Part shown: in pieces, positions 52,974 through 63,639 of the stretch
How positions within the stretch are numbered: position 1 is the stretch's first letter
Layout: every line of letters begins with the position of its first letter
Assembly: GCF_036898095.1 (NCBI RefSeq)
Contig: NC_090739.1
Location: 61,258,662 to 61,322,661 of the forward strand
Reading direction: 5' to 3'
DNA: 64,000 nt
From: Palaemon carinicauda
Lineage: Eukaryota > Arthropoda > Malacostraca > Decapoda > Palaemonidae
Notes under the pieces: model-generated
Databases searched by the model: none
Told to the model about the DNA's origin: nothing
The model's input: the letters and a program-made list of their open reading frames with translations, nothing else
Position numbers and translations under genes: made by a program

Positions 52974-54344
52974 TTAGGGAATTGTAGTGGTTGAGCCCTC
53001 ACCTACTACTGCACTCGCTGCTACGAATGGTCCCAGTGTGTAGCAGTTCTCGTAAAGAGACTGGACATCTTTCAAGTAAAATGACGCGAACACTGACTTG
53101 CTTCTCCAATAGGTTGCGTCCATTATACTTTGCAGAGATATATTTTGCTTAAAGGCCACGGAAGTTGTTACAGCTCTAACTTCGTGCGTCTTCACCTTAA
53201 GCAAAGTTCGGTCTTCCTCACTCAGATGTGAATGAGCTTCTCGTATTAAGAATCTGATAAAGTCTGACCAAGCATTCTTTGACATAGGCAAGGATGGTTT
53301 CTTAACTGAACACCATAAAGCTTCAAATTGGCCTCGTAAAGGTTTAGTACGCTTTAAATAGAACTTAAGAGCTCTAACAGGGCATAAGACTCTTTCTAGT
53401 TCATTGCCTACGATCTCCGATAAGCTGGGAATATCGAAAGATTTAGGCCAAGGACGAGAAGGCAGCTCATTTTTGGCTAGAAAACCAAGTTGCAGCGAAC
53501 AAGTGGCTTTTTCCGACGAAAATCCGATGTTCTTGCTGAAGGCATGAATCTCACTGACTCTTTTAGCCGAGGCTAAGCATACCAGGAAAAGAGTCTTAAG
53601 AGTGAGATCTTTCAGGGAGGCTGATTGTAACGGCTCCAACCTGTCTGATATGAGGAATCTTAGTACCACGTCTAAATTCCATCCAGGGGTAGCCAAACGA
53701 CGCTCCTTGGTGGTCTCAAAAGACTTAAGGAGGTCTTGCAGATCTTTATGTTTGGAAAGATCTAAGCCTCTATGCCGGAAGACCGATGCCAACATGCTTC
53801 TGTAGCCCTTGATAGTGGGAGCTGAAAGGGATCGTCCTTTTCTCAGGTATAAGAGAAAATCAGCTATTTGAGCTACAGAGGTACTGGTCGAGGATACAGA
53901 AACTGACTTGCACCAGTCTCGGAAGACTTCCCACTTCGATTGGTAGACTCTAATGGAAGACGCTCTCCTTGCTCTAGCAATCGCACTGGCTGCTTCCTTC
54001 GAAAAGCCTCTAGCTCTCGAGAGTCTTTCGATAGTCTGAAGGCAGTCAGACGAAGAGCGTGGAGGCTTTGGAGTACCTTCTTTACGTGTGGCTGACGTAG
54101 AAGGTCTACCCTTAGAGGAAGACTTCTGGGAACGTCTACTAACCATCGAAGTATCTCGGTGAACCATTCTCTCGCGGGCCAGAGGGAAGCAACTAACGTC
54201 AACCTTGTCCCTTCGTGAGAGGCGAACTTCTGCAGTACCTTGTTGACAATCTTGAACGGTGGGAATGCGTAGAGATCCAGATGTGACCAATCTAGGAGGA
54301 AAGCATCTATATGTATTGCTGCTGGGTCCGGGACTGGAGAGCAA
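52974..54344 (-). CDS. Tyrosine recombinase of B2, intact
   Basis: Joins the ends of the circular DNA intermediate to the target. Over 456 codons, the first hundred overlap the RNase H frame and may be read-through rather than protein. The core-binding domain spans about 103-215 (IERLSRARGFSKEAASAIAR, IRVYQSKWEVFRDWC, IKGYRSMLASVFRHRG). The catalytic residues are Arg262 (SAKRVSEIHAFS), His387-x-x-Arg390 (KTHEVRAV) and nucleophile Tyr423 (FASFYLKDV). No ATG sits near the homologous start of the domain, so translation may begin at the ATG within the overlap (about 54150) or by coupling to the RNase H frame. The 5' end is uncertain; the rest is secure. Confidence 0.88.
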   Translation of the reverse strand: MLSSPGPSSNTYRCFPPRLVTSGSLRIPTVQDCQQGTAEVRLSRRDKVDVSCFPLARERMVHRDTSMVSRRSQKSSSKGRPSTSATRKEGTPKPPRSSSDCLQTIERLSRARGFSKEAASAIARARRASSIRVYQSKWEVFRDWCKSVSVSSTSTSVAQIADFLLYLRKGRSLSAPTIKGYRSMLASVFRHRGLDLSKHKDLQDLLKSFETTKERRLATPGWNLDVVLRFLISDRLEPLQSASLKDLTLKTLFLVCLASAKRVSEIHAFSKNIGFSSEKATCSLQLGFLAKNELPSRPWPKSFDIPSLSEIVGNELERVLCPVRALKFYLKRTKPLRGQFEALWCSVKKPSLPMSKNAWSDFIRFLIREAHSHLSEEDRTLLKVKTHEVRAVTTSVAFKQNISLQSIMDATYWRSKSVFASFYLKDVQSLYENCYTLGPFVAASAVVGEGSTTTIP

Positions 54345-55081
54345 TAGATTGGAAGCCTCTTGGTCAGCGAGGTTGCAAAGAGATCTATGGATGGTTTACC
54401 CCAAGTGGCCCAAAGTCTCTTGCACACATCCTTGTGGAGGGTCCATTCGGTTGGAATTACTTGCCCTTTCCGACTGAGACAATCTGCTATGACGTTCAAG
54501 TCGCCTTGGATGAACCTCGTTACTAGGGAGATGTCTTGACCTTTTGACCAGATGAGCAGGTCCCTTGCGATCTCGTACAACGTCAGTGAGTGGGTACCTC
54601 CTTGTTTGGAGATGTACGCCAAGGCCGTGGTGTTGTCCGAGTTAACTTCCACCACTTTGCCTCGAAGGAGAGACTTGAAGCTTTTCAAGGCCAGATGTAC
54701 TGCCAACAGCTCCTTGCAGTTGATATGCATGCTCCTCTGACTCGAGTTCCACAGTCCTGAGCATTCCCGACCGTCTAGTGTCGCGCCCCAGCCCACGTCC
54801 GATGTGTCCGAGAAGAGAACGTGGTTGGGAGTCTGAACAGCCAGGGGAAGACCCTCTCTTAGGTTGATATTGTCCTTCCACCAAGTCAGACAAGACTTTA
54901 TCTTTTCGGAAACCGGGATCGAGACCGCTTCTAGCGTCTTGTCCTTTTTCCAGTGAAAAGCTAGATGGTATTGAAGAGGACGGAGGTGTAGTCTTCCTAG
55001 TGACAAAAATTGTTCCACGGATGACAGCGTCCCTACCAGACTCATCCACAGCCTGACTGAGCAGCGTTCCTTCTTCAGCAT
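53873..55081 (-). CDS. RT tail plus RNase H plus FPPF block of B2
   Basis: A 402-codon open frame. Residues 1-70 are only the tail of an RT (GRLHLRPLQYHLAFHWKKDK). RNase H follows with all four acidic residues: Asp92 (FSDTSDVGWGA), Glu124 (NCKELLAV), Asp149 (VNSDNTTALAY), Asp200 (NVIADCLSR). Then come SIDLFATSLTKRLP and DLYAFPPFKIVNKVL, the DIRS block described as Dam-like. The last 472 bp overlap the YR frame in another phase. The RT palm with YLDD is absent, and B1 has the same structure. RNase H could work, but cDNA would need RT supplied by another element. Confidence 0.85.
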   Translation of the reverse strand: MLKKERCSVRLWMSLVGTLSSVEQFLSLGRLHLRPLQYHLAFHWKKDKTLEAVSIPVSEKIKSCLTWWKDNINLREGLPLAVQTPNHVLFSDTSDVGWGATLDGRECSGLWNSSQRSMHINCKELLAVHLALKSFKSLLRGKVVEVNSDNTTALAYISKQGGTHSLTLYEIARDLLIWSKGQDISLVTRFIQGDLNVIADCLSRKGQVIPTEWTLHKDVCKRLWATWGKPSIDLFATSLTKRLPIYCSPVPDPAAIHIDAFLLDWSHLDLYAFPPFKIVNKVLQKFASHEGTRLTLVASLWPAREWFTEILRWLVDVPRSLPLRVDLLRQPHVKKVLQSLHALRLTAFRLSKDSRELEAFRRKQPVRLLEQGERLPLESTNRSGKSSETGASQFLYPRPVPL

Positions 55082-55107
55082 CTTCTGGATGGATAGCAGG
55101 GCTTGAT

Positions 55108-56580
55108 CTATTCTGGGGGCTGATCGTCTTGTTGTTCAGCAACGTCCTCATCAGAGGGTTCCTCATCCGAAAACTGATGAGGAAACAGCAACGGAGTGGG
55201 CAACGTCTGGCTCGCTGAGTCCGGTCGCACTGGTGCATGCGTGACGGAGCCGGATGCAACATCATGGAACTGCTGCACAGTCTGTGAACTGTCAACAACC
55301 ATGGGTGCGCGAGGAAGCACAGCGTCCACCCGAGACTGTCTAGACCGTCTGGGTTGTGCAGTCAACACCATACCGGGTTGCTGAGGTTGACGCACTGCGT
55401 CAAAACAAGTCACCTCTGCTGGTTGTTGAACGTCCTGAACGTCAACAACCACCTCCGAGCGTCGCTTAACGTCAACGTGCGGCTGGCAACCCACACTGGG
55501 TCGCATCGGTGGAGGAACCACCTCAACTGGCAGACGCGAGAAGGTTACCTCAGCGTCAACAGGGCGCACAACCGACCGGTTGGAAGGTTGTTGGCCAGAA
55601 GGTTCGGCAGCAACCTTCTCCGCATTAAAGTCCTCTATCAAGGACGCAAGCTTGGACTGCATGTCTTGCAGCAAAGCCCATTTAGGGTCTACGGGAGCAG
55701 GTGCGGCAACAGACGGGGTTAGCGACTGAGGCGGTACCGCTTTCCATCCCTGAAAGCCTTGTTTATGCATGACATAATTGTACAGCAAAACTTCAAAGGC
55801 TCGAAAACAGCTGTGAAGTTGACCTGTAAAAAACTTGGAGCGTCTCCTGGCCAGGCGCCAGGGAGAGTCTACGAGATTTGAGAAGTCTATCTGGGCAGAG
55901 GCATGAACTCCCAAGCCGAGAACTTCTCTCGTGTCATATCAGACTCTCGCTCTATAAGCCAGTTTAAAAGAAGGGAAAGCAAAGGCTGTATCCCCCAAAA
56001 CTCCTCCTGGTGATAAACCAGTCGCCTAGCTAACGTAAAGCTCTCTAGGAGAGCGAGAGAGCACTAGCTTAAAAACAACGGCTTCGAAGCAGCTAGGCCT
56101 AGTGTAAGCTCTGACGTTTAGGCGAACGAGGAGCAGCAGTTACAAAAAGATCCGGACAAAGATCCTTAAAAAAAAAAATCATCATGATTTAATTAAAGTC
56201 CATAGAGGGCTAAGCAGCTTTAGGCTCCTCTCCATCTGACAGAGTCCTCAAGGGAATATCAGTAGGAGGGGGAACAGCAACTTCCTCATCTACAGGAACC
56301 TTGTCCGATAAAAGCTGAGTCTCAAGCAAGGGAGAGACCCACCGTGGTGGCAATGCTTTACAAGCAGAGTCCACACTCACTGGTGCATTAGTGGCGGACC
56401 AGAACGCAACGTCATGTAACTGCTTGACAGTCTGTGAACTGTCAACAACTGAACTGTCAACCACAACAGGTGCGTGAGGACGCACAGCGTCCAATCGAGA
56501 CTGCTTTGACTGCCTAGACTGAGCAGTCAAAACAACTCTAGAATGCGGAGGTTGACGCACAGCGTCAAAACAAGTCAACT
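55108..56580 (-). CDS. Gag-like protein of B2, in two frames
   Basis: The frame 55914-55108 (268 codons) has a likely helical start (DFSNLVDSPWRLARRRSKFF, CFRAFEVLLYNYV), then a low-complexity region built on Val-Asp-Val-Gln repeats, ending acidic (SDEEPSDEDVAEQQDD) and stopping at TAG inside an 11-bp stretch that B1 lacks. In B1 the same frame continues into the RT tail. A second frame (56578-56210) upstream repeats the DAVRQP...VVDSSQTVKQLHDVA block, so gag is internally duplicated. No zinc knuckle is seen. It is called gag by position and copy conservation only. Confidence 0.55.
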
Positions 56581-57699
56581 CCGATTGTTAGCGAACGTCT
56601 TGAACGTCAACAGGAGCATCAGCAAGTGGCCTAACGTCCAAATGCGGCTGAAAATCCACACGAGACCGCATCGAGTGTGGTTCTTAAAAATTTCAGTGGC
56701 TGGGGAAGAGACTAAACACTAGTTCCTTCAAAACTACGTTTTCAATCTCTAACCGCACATAGCCTGGGGACGAGAATAAAACTAAAAACGTTTTATCCTT
56801 TCTCCCCGTACCGAGACTAGGGACGAGAGCAACTCGAGAACAACGTTACCCGCTTGAACGGAACGTTTTCTCTCCTCTCTCTCCCTCCGTCTCTATCTCT
56901 CTCTCTCTTTCTCTCTTGATTTCGCACCTAAAAGAAGAGCCCAATTACATTTCGTCAAAAAAAACATGTTATTTGACCAAAGGAAAAAACTGAAAGGTTT
57001 TTCAATTAAAAAGTTCCTTTAAAATAGAATTTAAAACATTTAAGCTTAGAAAGAATGAACAAAACGTCAGAATCGATTTACTCTTTCTGCAAAGTGAAAC
57101 CGTGATACACTCTCTCTCTATCGTAACGATAGAGCGCATGTTGAACGTCCTGGAACGTCAACAACTGCGTAGCATAAATAAACTAAACGTTAATTCATCT
57201 TTGAAAAAGGTACGAAGACTATTCAAAGAAATTCTTTCATAAAATATTTCATTTAAAAAGTTTTAAATCCTTAGCTCTTTAAAAGCTATTTACGATATAA
57301 AGGGTTCAACGTTGATTAACTTCGGTTTCCAAGTTAGGACCGCCTACTCTCAGGAAAGGTCGCATATAAACAAAACATTAAAATTTTTTTTTTTTTTTTA
57401 TGTTTATTATAAATGGAAAGTTAATCGAAGAGGAAAATCTATAATTAATTTATAACGTGATAAGATAATTACTAAAAGCCTAAACACACTTCCGTCTAAG
57501 GGAAGGGTCGGCCATTTAAAAGTCAAAGAAAGTCCATACTCTCTTTGTCACCAAAACTAAATCTATCCAAAACGAGTTCAAGATTTAAGATGAAGATAAA
57601 ACACCTGCACTGCGAAAGCTCAAACCAGAATATAGTACTTCACCAAATATGATGGGAAAAACTCCAGGTTTCAACAGCGAGTAAAGTACGTCTTGTCGA
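56581..57699. other. B2 5' non-coding region
   Basis: Corresponds to B1 19830-20850. It contains a CT-rich stretch (about 56870-56920) and an A/T-rich tail with T14 at about 57385-57400. No gene. Confidence 0.5.
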
Positions 57700-57884
57700 C
57701 ACGTCGACAGAGAGAAAATTGAGTCTTTGTTTACATAAGAGCTGGGTATCTGGTCGACAGATGGCGCTGTTGGGCACACCCGCAACCTGTGTAGCGATCG
57801 CTGGCGAGTTTTTTCCGTAGAGTTTGTCTGTCGAGCAACAGAGTTGCAGCTATATATTCACCGGCTAAGTTAAATATTTAAAAA
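57700..57884 (-). repeat. B2 left ITR
   Basis: The inverse of 52290-52445 ('cagagttgcagctatatatt'), with tip 'ggctaagttaaatatttaaa' complementary to the ICR. It ends in the A-run at 57881-57884. Confidence 0.82.
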
Positions 57885-58101
57885 GCGTATATATGCATAC
57901 AGAAAACATTCCCTGACTGAAGCTACTGGCCCAAAAGCCAAGACAAGAAGGCTTTGTTGTTCCTGTTATGAGATACTGTCACAAAATAAAGGAAGTTCTG
58001 TAGCTCGAAAGAAAGCACGAAGAGTAAACACATAATGTAAGAATTGTGAGGGTAAACCTTTCCTTTGTCTCAGTTGTTTCAACTTGAAACATTCAGTTTG
58101 A
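57883..58101 (+). pseudogene. piggyBac transposase C-terminal cysteine-rich domain
   Basis: Frame 1 from 57883 reads RRLCCSCYEILSQNKGSSV, then a TAA at 58033-58035, then CKNCEGKPFLCLSCFNLKHS, ending in TGA at 58099-58101. The order Cys-x-x-Cys, Cys-x-x-Cys, Leu-Cys-x-x-x-Cys-Phe and His is that of the cysteine-rich domain that ends piggyBac transposases and binds the transposon tips. Only this last exon-sized piece remains. The catalytic part, which should lie upstream, is replaced by copy B2 and TA repeats. It lies 0.55 kb inside the right TTAA end, as expected for a 3' untranslated region. Confidence 0.72.
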
Positions 58102-58651
58102 AGAATATAAATTTGTGTATTTTATTGGTTTTTCTTATGTAGAAGCAAAACAGAAAAAAAATTTTAATTTTATACTTGTACTCTAAATACTACATGATTT
58201 CCTTCATCATACATGGATATTTTTTCACCAAGAAAAGGACACTATTTTTTTTTTCAGAAGAAAAATGTTTACCAAACTGATTTATTTTTCTATTGAATTT
58301 ATATAAATATAATCTAGGGTTAAAAGGATAGCATTTTTATTGATCTAATGATAATGTCTAAGATTTTTTTTACTGAAAGAAAGAAAGAATTTAAAAAAAA
58401 ATATGCCCTTTTTGCCTGCATGTGAAGATTATTTTCAGTAATAAATAAAGTGTTTAGTTAATGTTCTAGTTTATTTTAATTAATTTCCAATATATTACAA
58501 TAATATTTTGGTAAAAAAAAAGCCCATTTTGATAAAATTTGGATACTTGAAAAAAATATATAATTCTTAGCATGTGTACCACATAGAGTACATATCGCTC
58601 ATTCAGAGAGTCCCCTGTGAACCATATGTGGAGCACATCGCAGTCAACGTG
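58102..58651. other. AT-rich 3' end of the piggyBac-type element
   Basis: About 550 bp of AT-rich DNA with several A- and T-runs, ending with the inverse TIR at 58640-58651 and TTAA at 58652-58655. No other feature. Confidence 0.55.
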
Positions 58652-58799
58652 TTAAGCTATGAACATAGCGATCATATACCAAAGAAAATCAAAATAAGCG
58701 AATGCCAATAACCAATTTAATAGTACATCACCAAGATAAATGCCAAAATTCAGGTTAATAACGAGTGAATATCCAACGATGTTGCCGGCGTGAGCGGCA

Positions 58800-58960
58800 G
58801 AGAAAATCTGAGGAATCATGGATTAGAGCTAAGTACCTTCGCCAGAGGGTTTGCTGGTGGTACACCTGGCTACTCAATCTGCGATTGCCGCGAGTTTTGA
58901 ATTTCTGCCAGGACGTCAGAGACTAAAGCTATATTTATATAACCACCGGGTAAGTCTTGT
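58800..58960 (-). repeat. Possible solo ITR of a further DIRS family
   Basis: The tip 'tatataaccaccgggtaagt' (about 58937) resembles the family B ITR tip 'tatataatcaccgggtaagt' (12166-12185). Upstream, 'gtacacctggctac' and 'ctgcgattgccgcg' stand where B has its cacccc and gcgatcgctgg blocks. There is no interior or second end. Weak evidence. Confidence 0.35.
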
Positions 58961-59858
58961 TTAAAACATATATATATGTGTACTGTATATCCTACGATAA
59001 TGGGGGACCCCCAGTGGGAACTCGGGGTTTGGGTGGGGAAAACATACTGGGGAAACGATATATAATAGTAAAACAAACCTTTTCTTCTCTATACATTACC
59101 TTCTTGGATGTATAATAAGCGGAGGAAAAGACAAAACAGTATAACTGGATAAACTTTGGAGGAGCCGTTGCAAAGGCTATGTCTCATGAAAAAATACGGC
59201 AACCAGAGCTGCCAACGTGTGATGTAGAGCTGTGGCAATGTTAGCGTAACATGCTAACATTAGCAGTGTTTTTCATTTATTTTTTCTCATTCTACTTGCC
59301 GGTTGTAGTCACTCCCGTTCGTTCGTTTGTACATAGCAGGTTTCCTCCTTCTACGCAAAAACCCCGACTCCCTGCGCAGAGGCTCCTTCTCCACCAATAG
59401 GATTTCTTCTTCTCTAACCGTGAAATGTAACTATTCGTCTTCTTCACCAGCTTTATTCAAGTCTATTACTTGATCCAGTTCAACTGTACCATTCCCTTTA
59501 TGTAATACCCAAGTACTGTATACATATTACAATTGACCCCAGTATTACTCGTTTTAATATCCGATACCTTATAAAATCACCCCATTTTATATTCTCATTA
59601 AATATCATTTATCATTCATTCCATTTTATCTTCCTATATTACTTTTATTCATTTTGTTATTACCTTGTCACACCCCGATTTCACATAAATACTTTCTCTA
59701 GACAAGTTTCCCATTCTAGTTCATTGATGTTTACCCTCTAGACTCAGTTGTTTTCCCATTAACCAATCAAGAACCGATACATATTGAAAGTTTGCACAAA
59801 ACTTTACCTCAGAGGTATCATTTTACTGTATTACAGGGCAATATAACCTGGGAAAAAA
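58961..59858. other. Unassigned AT-rich DNA
   Basis: About 0.9 kb with no recognisable element, frame or RNA. Together with 58656-58799 it is the longest stretch not assigned to a mobile element and may be original host sequence. It contains a small palindrome 'gttagcgtaacatgctaac' near 59239-59257. Confidence 0.5.
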
Positions 59859-60215
59859 ATAACAAATTTGGAAATCATTTGTATTTTTCCTAACATATAA
59901 ACCTGGAGCTATTTATAGGGTATTACTTTCGGCAACGCTGAAAACCAGCCAAAACAATTTTAGTGAGGGATAATTACCCCATCTGCTAGTTAGCGGGAGG
60001 GGGTTCGGGTAGACTAGCTACCCAGCTCACTCACACCTGTCGGTTGAGTAACCACTTTTGCTTTCTGGCAGGACTTCTAGGGGGACAGGGTGGCGGGCCA
60101 ATTTGTATAAATAGCTCCAGGTTTGTGTTAGAAAACATACAAATTATTTCCATATTTGTTATTTGTTCCAACACAGATACAAACCTTCACTATTTATAGG
60201 GTGACTTACTCTTAA
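59859..60215 (-). repeat. A4 right ITR plus ICR
   Basis: A fold-back with arms 'gaaatcatttgtatttttcc' (about 59871) and an inverse near 60125-60160. The inner arm continues 'tgttccaacacagatac', which should be the complement of the lITR tip outside the window. Confidence 0.75.
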
Positions 60216-60656
60216 GAGGGAGGAAGTTCTACCAACTGGCCTTGGTCATGACCCGGGGTTCCTTCTAATTGATTTTGATCTAATTACAGTAGTAGGAACC
60301 CTACCCTCGCTAAAATCAAAGTAGTTACAAGGTAACTCACTGATAGAGGCCTGCACATGCTTGTGTGAAAGACTCGTGGCTTGTCTTTACGTGGGAACTT
60401 GAGGATTCTAAGACATATCCAATACCCTCCCTCATGAGGTATTGGTGATGTAACGAAGTATTCATTCATACTCAGGATGCACAAGAGAAATGACTTTTAC
60501 CTGCAGAGAGGTGAGGTCAGCTATGCTTCGGTCTTGCGGAGCTATTTCCCCAGGGGAGAGAGAAGGAGAAAAAAAGAAGTGAGCCAGACATTCTTTCCAT
60601 TCACCCCAGACTAACCCGGGTAACCTCAGCCCTCAACCCTCTGCTACTTGTCCATC

Positions 60657-61700
60657 AAGGAGCCTGAGGCATTAGATCACATGTTGTGCGGCCACCACAG
60701 GACCAATGGAGAAGGTTTCCATGCTCCTGTGGGTTACGTCTTTCAGGTAGTGGCCTGTGAAGGTCGTCTGACACTTCCACACCCCGCTTCCAATACCTGC
60801 GCCACAGAAAAATTCTTCTTGAACGCCAGAGACGTTGCAATGCCTCTGACGTCATGAGCTCTGGGTCGGTTGGACAGAGGAGGATCTGGATATAGAGCGT
60901 ATTCGATTACTTTCCTTATCCAGGAGGAAATAGTATTCCTTGTGACCCTCCTCTTGACCTTCCCCGTGCTGACAAAAAGTGCTCGTACACAGGGACGAGC
61001 TTTTGCTGTTCTTTCTAAGTAACACCTCAGACTCCTTATTGGACATAGTAACATTTGGTCTGGATCTTCGGTTACAGAACAAAGACTCTCTATCCGAAAT
61101 GGGCCGAACCTGGAGTCCGGCACACCCGGATTTTGAGTCTTAGCTACAAACTCAGGGACGTAGTTGAGGATTACTTCCCCCCATCTCCTAGAGTGGGAGA
61201 CATCAGCAGATAGACCATGAAGTTCGCTGACTTTCTTGGCCGAAGCCAGAGCGAGCAGAAACACCGTCTTCCACATGAGGTGGCGATCTGAGGCCTGGCG
61301 TAGTGGTTCACAGGGGAAGCCCTTCAGAGACCTGAGGACCCGAACCACGTTCCAAGGGGGAGGTCTTAGCTCTGCCTGGGGACAAGTAAGCTCGTAACTG
61401 CGTATGAGCAAAGAAATTTCCAACAAGGAGGAAATATCGACTCCTTTCAGTCTAAAGGCGAGACTCAAGGCTGAGCGGTAGCCTTTGACTGCCGAGACCA
61501 AGAGGAGCATTTCTTCCCAAAGGTATACAAGAAACTCCGCTATAGTTGGAACAGAGGCATCGAGGGGAGGGATACTCCTTCCACGACACCAACCACAGAA
61601 AACTGACCACTTTGCCTGGTAGACTGCCTCTGTGGATCTCCTGAGGTGTCCAGCCATTCTTTTCGCAACCGGTTGCGAGAAGCCTCTCTGTGTGAGGAGG
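60657..61700 (-). pseudogene. Tyrosine recombinase of A4, catalytic Arg lost
   Basis: A 304-codon open frame (61657-60743) covers almost the whole enzyme: core-binding part (MAGHLRRSTEAVYQAKWSV, AVKGYRSALSLAFRLKG), first catalytic block ASAKKVSELHGLS, where Lys (AAA at 61232-61234) stands for the essential Arg, TQNPGVPDSRFGPFRI, RRVTRNTISSWIRK, and the His-x-x-Arg block RAHDVRGIATS. A one-base shift near 60775 separates the last segment, which in another frame reads TTFTGHYLKDVTHRS with the Tyr nucleophile. Arg-to-Lys at this position is expected to abolish recombination. Confidence 0.78.
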
Positions 61701-63600
61701 TGCTGGATAGTCTCCAGGCGTGAAGTCGAAGCGAGACTACGGTTTTGTGGAAGATTTTGGCATGTGGTTGTTTGAGGAGGTCGTGCTGTGGAGGAAGCTC
61801 CCTTGGGATCTCCGTGAGGAGATGCAGAAGGTCAGGGAACCATTCTGCGTCATGCCATAGCGGAGCTATGAGGATCATTTACAAGTTGTTGCTTGCTCGT
61901 ACCTGGTTAAAGACCTTTCTCATAAGACAGAACGGGGGAGACGCGTAAGCGACCAGGTTTATCCACTGTTGTTGGAAAGCATCTTGCCAAAGAGCATGGG
62001 GATCCAGGACTGGGGAGCAGTACAACAGGAGCCTGAAATTCAGGGAGTTGCGAACAGATCCACAGTCGGGGAACCCCACAAAGTCAGGACTTTGTTTGCT
62101 ATCAGAAGATTCAAAGACCACTCGGTGCCAACTATCTGAGTTGCTCTGCTCAGCTTGTCTGCTAGCACATTCCTCTTGCCCGGAATGAAGCAAGCTAATA
62201 GAGTCACCAAGTTGTCTTCTGCCCATCTGAGTACCTCTACTGCAAGATGGCACAGCTGCTGCAAAAAGGTACCGCCCTGTTTGCTTAGATAAGCTACTAC
62301 CATGATGTTGTCGCTCATCAGCACCACAGAGTGCCCCGCCAGGACCTGGTGGAACTCTTTGAGGGCCAGAAAGGCTGCCCTCATCTCTAAGAGATTTATG
62401 TGCTGGTACCTTTTTGATTCGGACCACTGGCCGGAGATGTAATGGTGCAGCACGTGAGCTCCCCACCCTTCTTTTGATGCACCCGAAAAAAGCATCAATT
62501 CCAGGGGAGAGATGAGAAGATCGACCCCTTTGCAGAGGTTCGGTTCCGCCAGCCACCACCTGAGGTCCGACTGTTCCTCTAGCCCTATGCGGACTAGGTG
62601 ATCCCGGGAATCGGGGTGTTGGTTCCACTGGGATTTTAGTCGCCACTGGAGGGATCTCATCCTGAGGTGACTGTTGGGGACCAGTCGGGTCAGGGAAGAG
62701 AGGTGACCGAGAAGGCGAAGCCAATACTACGCCGGGAGCTCTTCCCGACTGAGGAAGACCTGTGCTATCTCCCTCAGTCTCTGGATCCTTTCATCTGATG
62801 GAAACGCTTTGTGCCTTAGGGTGTCTAATCACATGCCTAGGTATTCCAGTTCTTGAGAGGGGAGCAGTTGAGACTTCTCGAGGTTTACCACGATCCCCAG
62901 ATCCTGGCAAAACCTTAGAAGCTTGTCTCGGTGGCGGAGAAGGGCTGCCTCCGAGTCTGCCAGAATTAGTAGTCGTCCAAGTATCTTAGGAGACGGATGC
63001 CGACTCTGTGAGCCCAAGATGATACTAGGGCAAACTCTCTCGTGAATACCTGGGGGGCTGTGGAAAGACCGAAACACAGTACCCTGAACTGGTAATGCTT
63101 CCGATTGAACATGAATCTCAGATACTTCCTGGAACACGGGTGAATTGGGATCTAGAAGTATACTTCCTGGAAGACGGGTGAATTGGGATCTGGAAGTATA
63201 CTTCCTGGAAGATAGGTGAATTGGGATCTGGAAGTATGTGTCCTTCAAATCTAGAGTGCACATGAAGTCCTGGGGTCTTATCGCTTGTCTGACTGTGTCG
63301 GCCGTCTCCATCCTGAAAGGTGTCTGTTCGACAAACCTGTTCTGGGTCGAGAGGTCGATGACTGGTCTCCAGCCTACAGATGCCTTTTTCACAAGAAAGA
63401 GTCGACTGTAAAAGCCTGGGGACTCGTCGAGGACCTCCTGGAGAGCGTCCTTCTCTGACATGGACTGGACATCTGCCCTGAAGGCAAACTCCTGTGCGGA
63501 TCCCTTCGCACAGGAGTTCGATGGAATCAGCACTCAAGTCAGTGGAGGGAGAGAGAGCGTAAACGAGATGCAATACCCTGAACGAATCACCTCGACCATC
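61540..63600 (-). pseudogene. RT/RNase H of A4, frameshifted
   Basis: The RT frame at 63533-62829 has FYSRLFLVKKASVGWRPVID, TLDLKDTYFQIPIH (motif A Asp) and IVVNLEKSQLLPSQELEYLG. The catalytic YLDD codons are present near 62975 but in a shifted frame. A 38-bp triplication (63125-63238) disturbs the palm. RNase H (62660-62040) has HINLLEMRAA (Glu), LMSDNIMVVAYL (Asp) and NVLADKLSR (Asp), but the first active-site Asp is Gly (FSGASKEGWGA). The tail (61878-61540) holds the region after the FPPF block and overlaps the YR frame. It is inactive through both frame and active-site changes. Confidence 0.78.
63125..63238 (-). repeat. 38-bp tandem triplication in A4 RT
   Basis: Three units 'cttcctggaagacgggtgaa...' start at 63125, 63163 and 63201, differing at two or three sites. 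The unit encodes YFQIPIHPSSRKY in the RT palm. Since 38 is not a multiple of three, it shifts the frame. Confidence 0.92.
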
Positions 63601-63639
63601 CAGGGTTCGGCCCCGTGGTGAAGCCACCTCTGCCAGCGG

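Larger units (their letters stand above)
52244..57884 (-). mobile_element. DIRS family B copy B2
   Basis: A 5.64-kb element with tips in A-runs: rITR/ICR (52244-52590), YR (52974-54344), RT tail plus RNase H (53873-55081), gag-like (55108-56580) and lITR (about 57700-57884). YR and RNase H are open and have all catalytic residues, but the RT core is missing. Relative to B1 it lacks about 0.87 kb of 5' gag sequence (junction at about 56685). It lies inside the piggyBac-type ends, right after (TA)n DNA. Confidence 0.85.
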
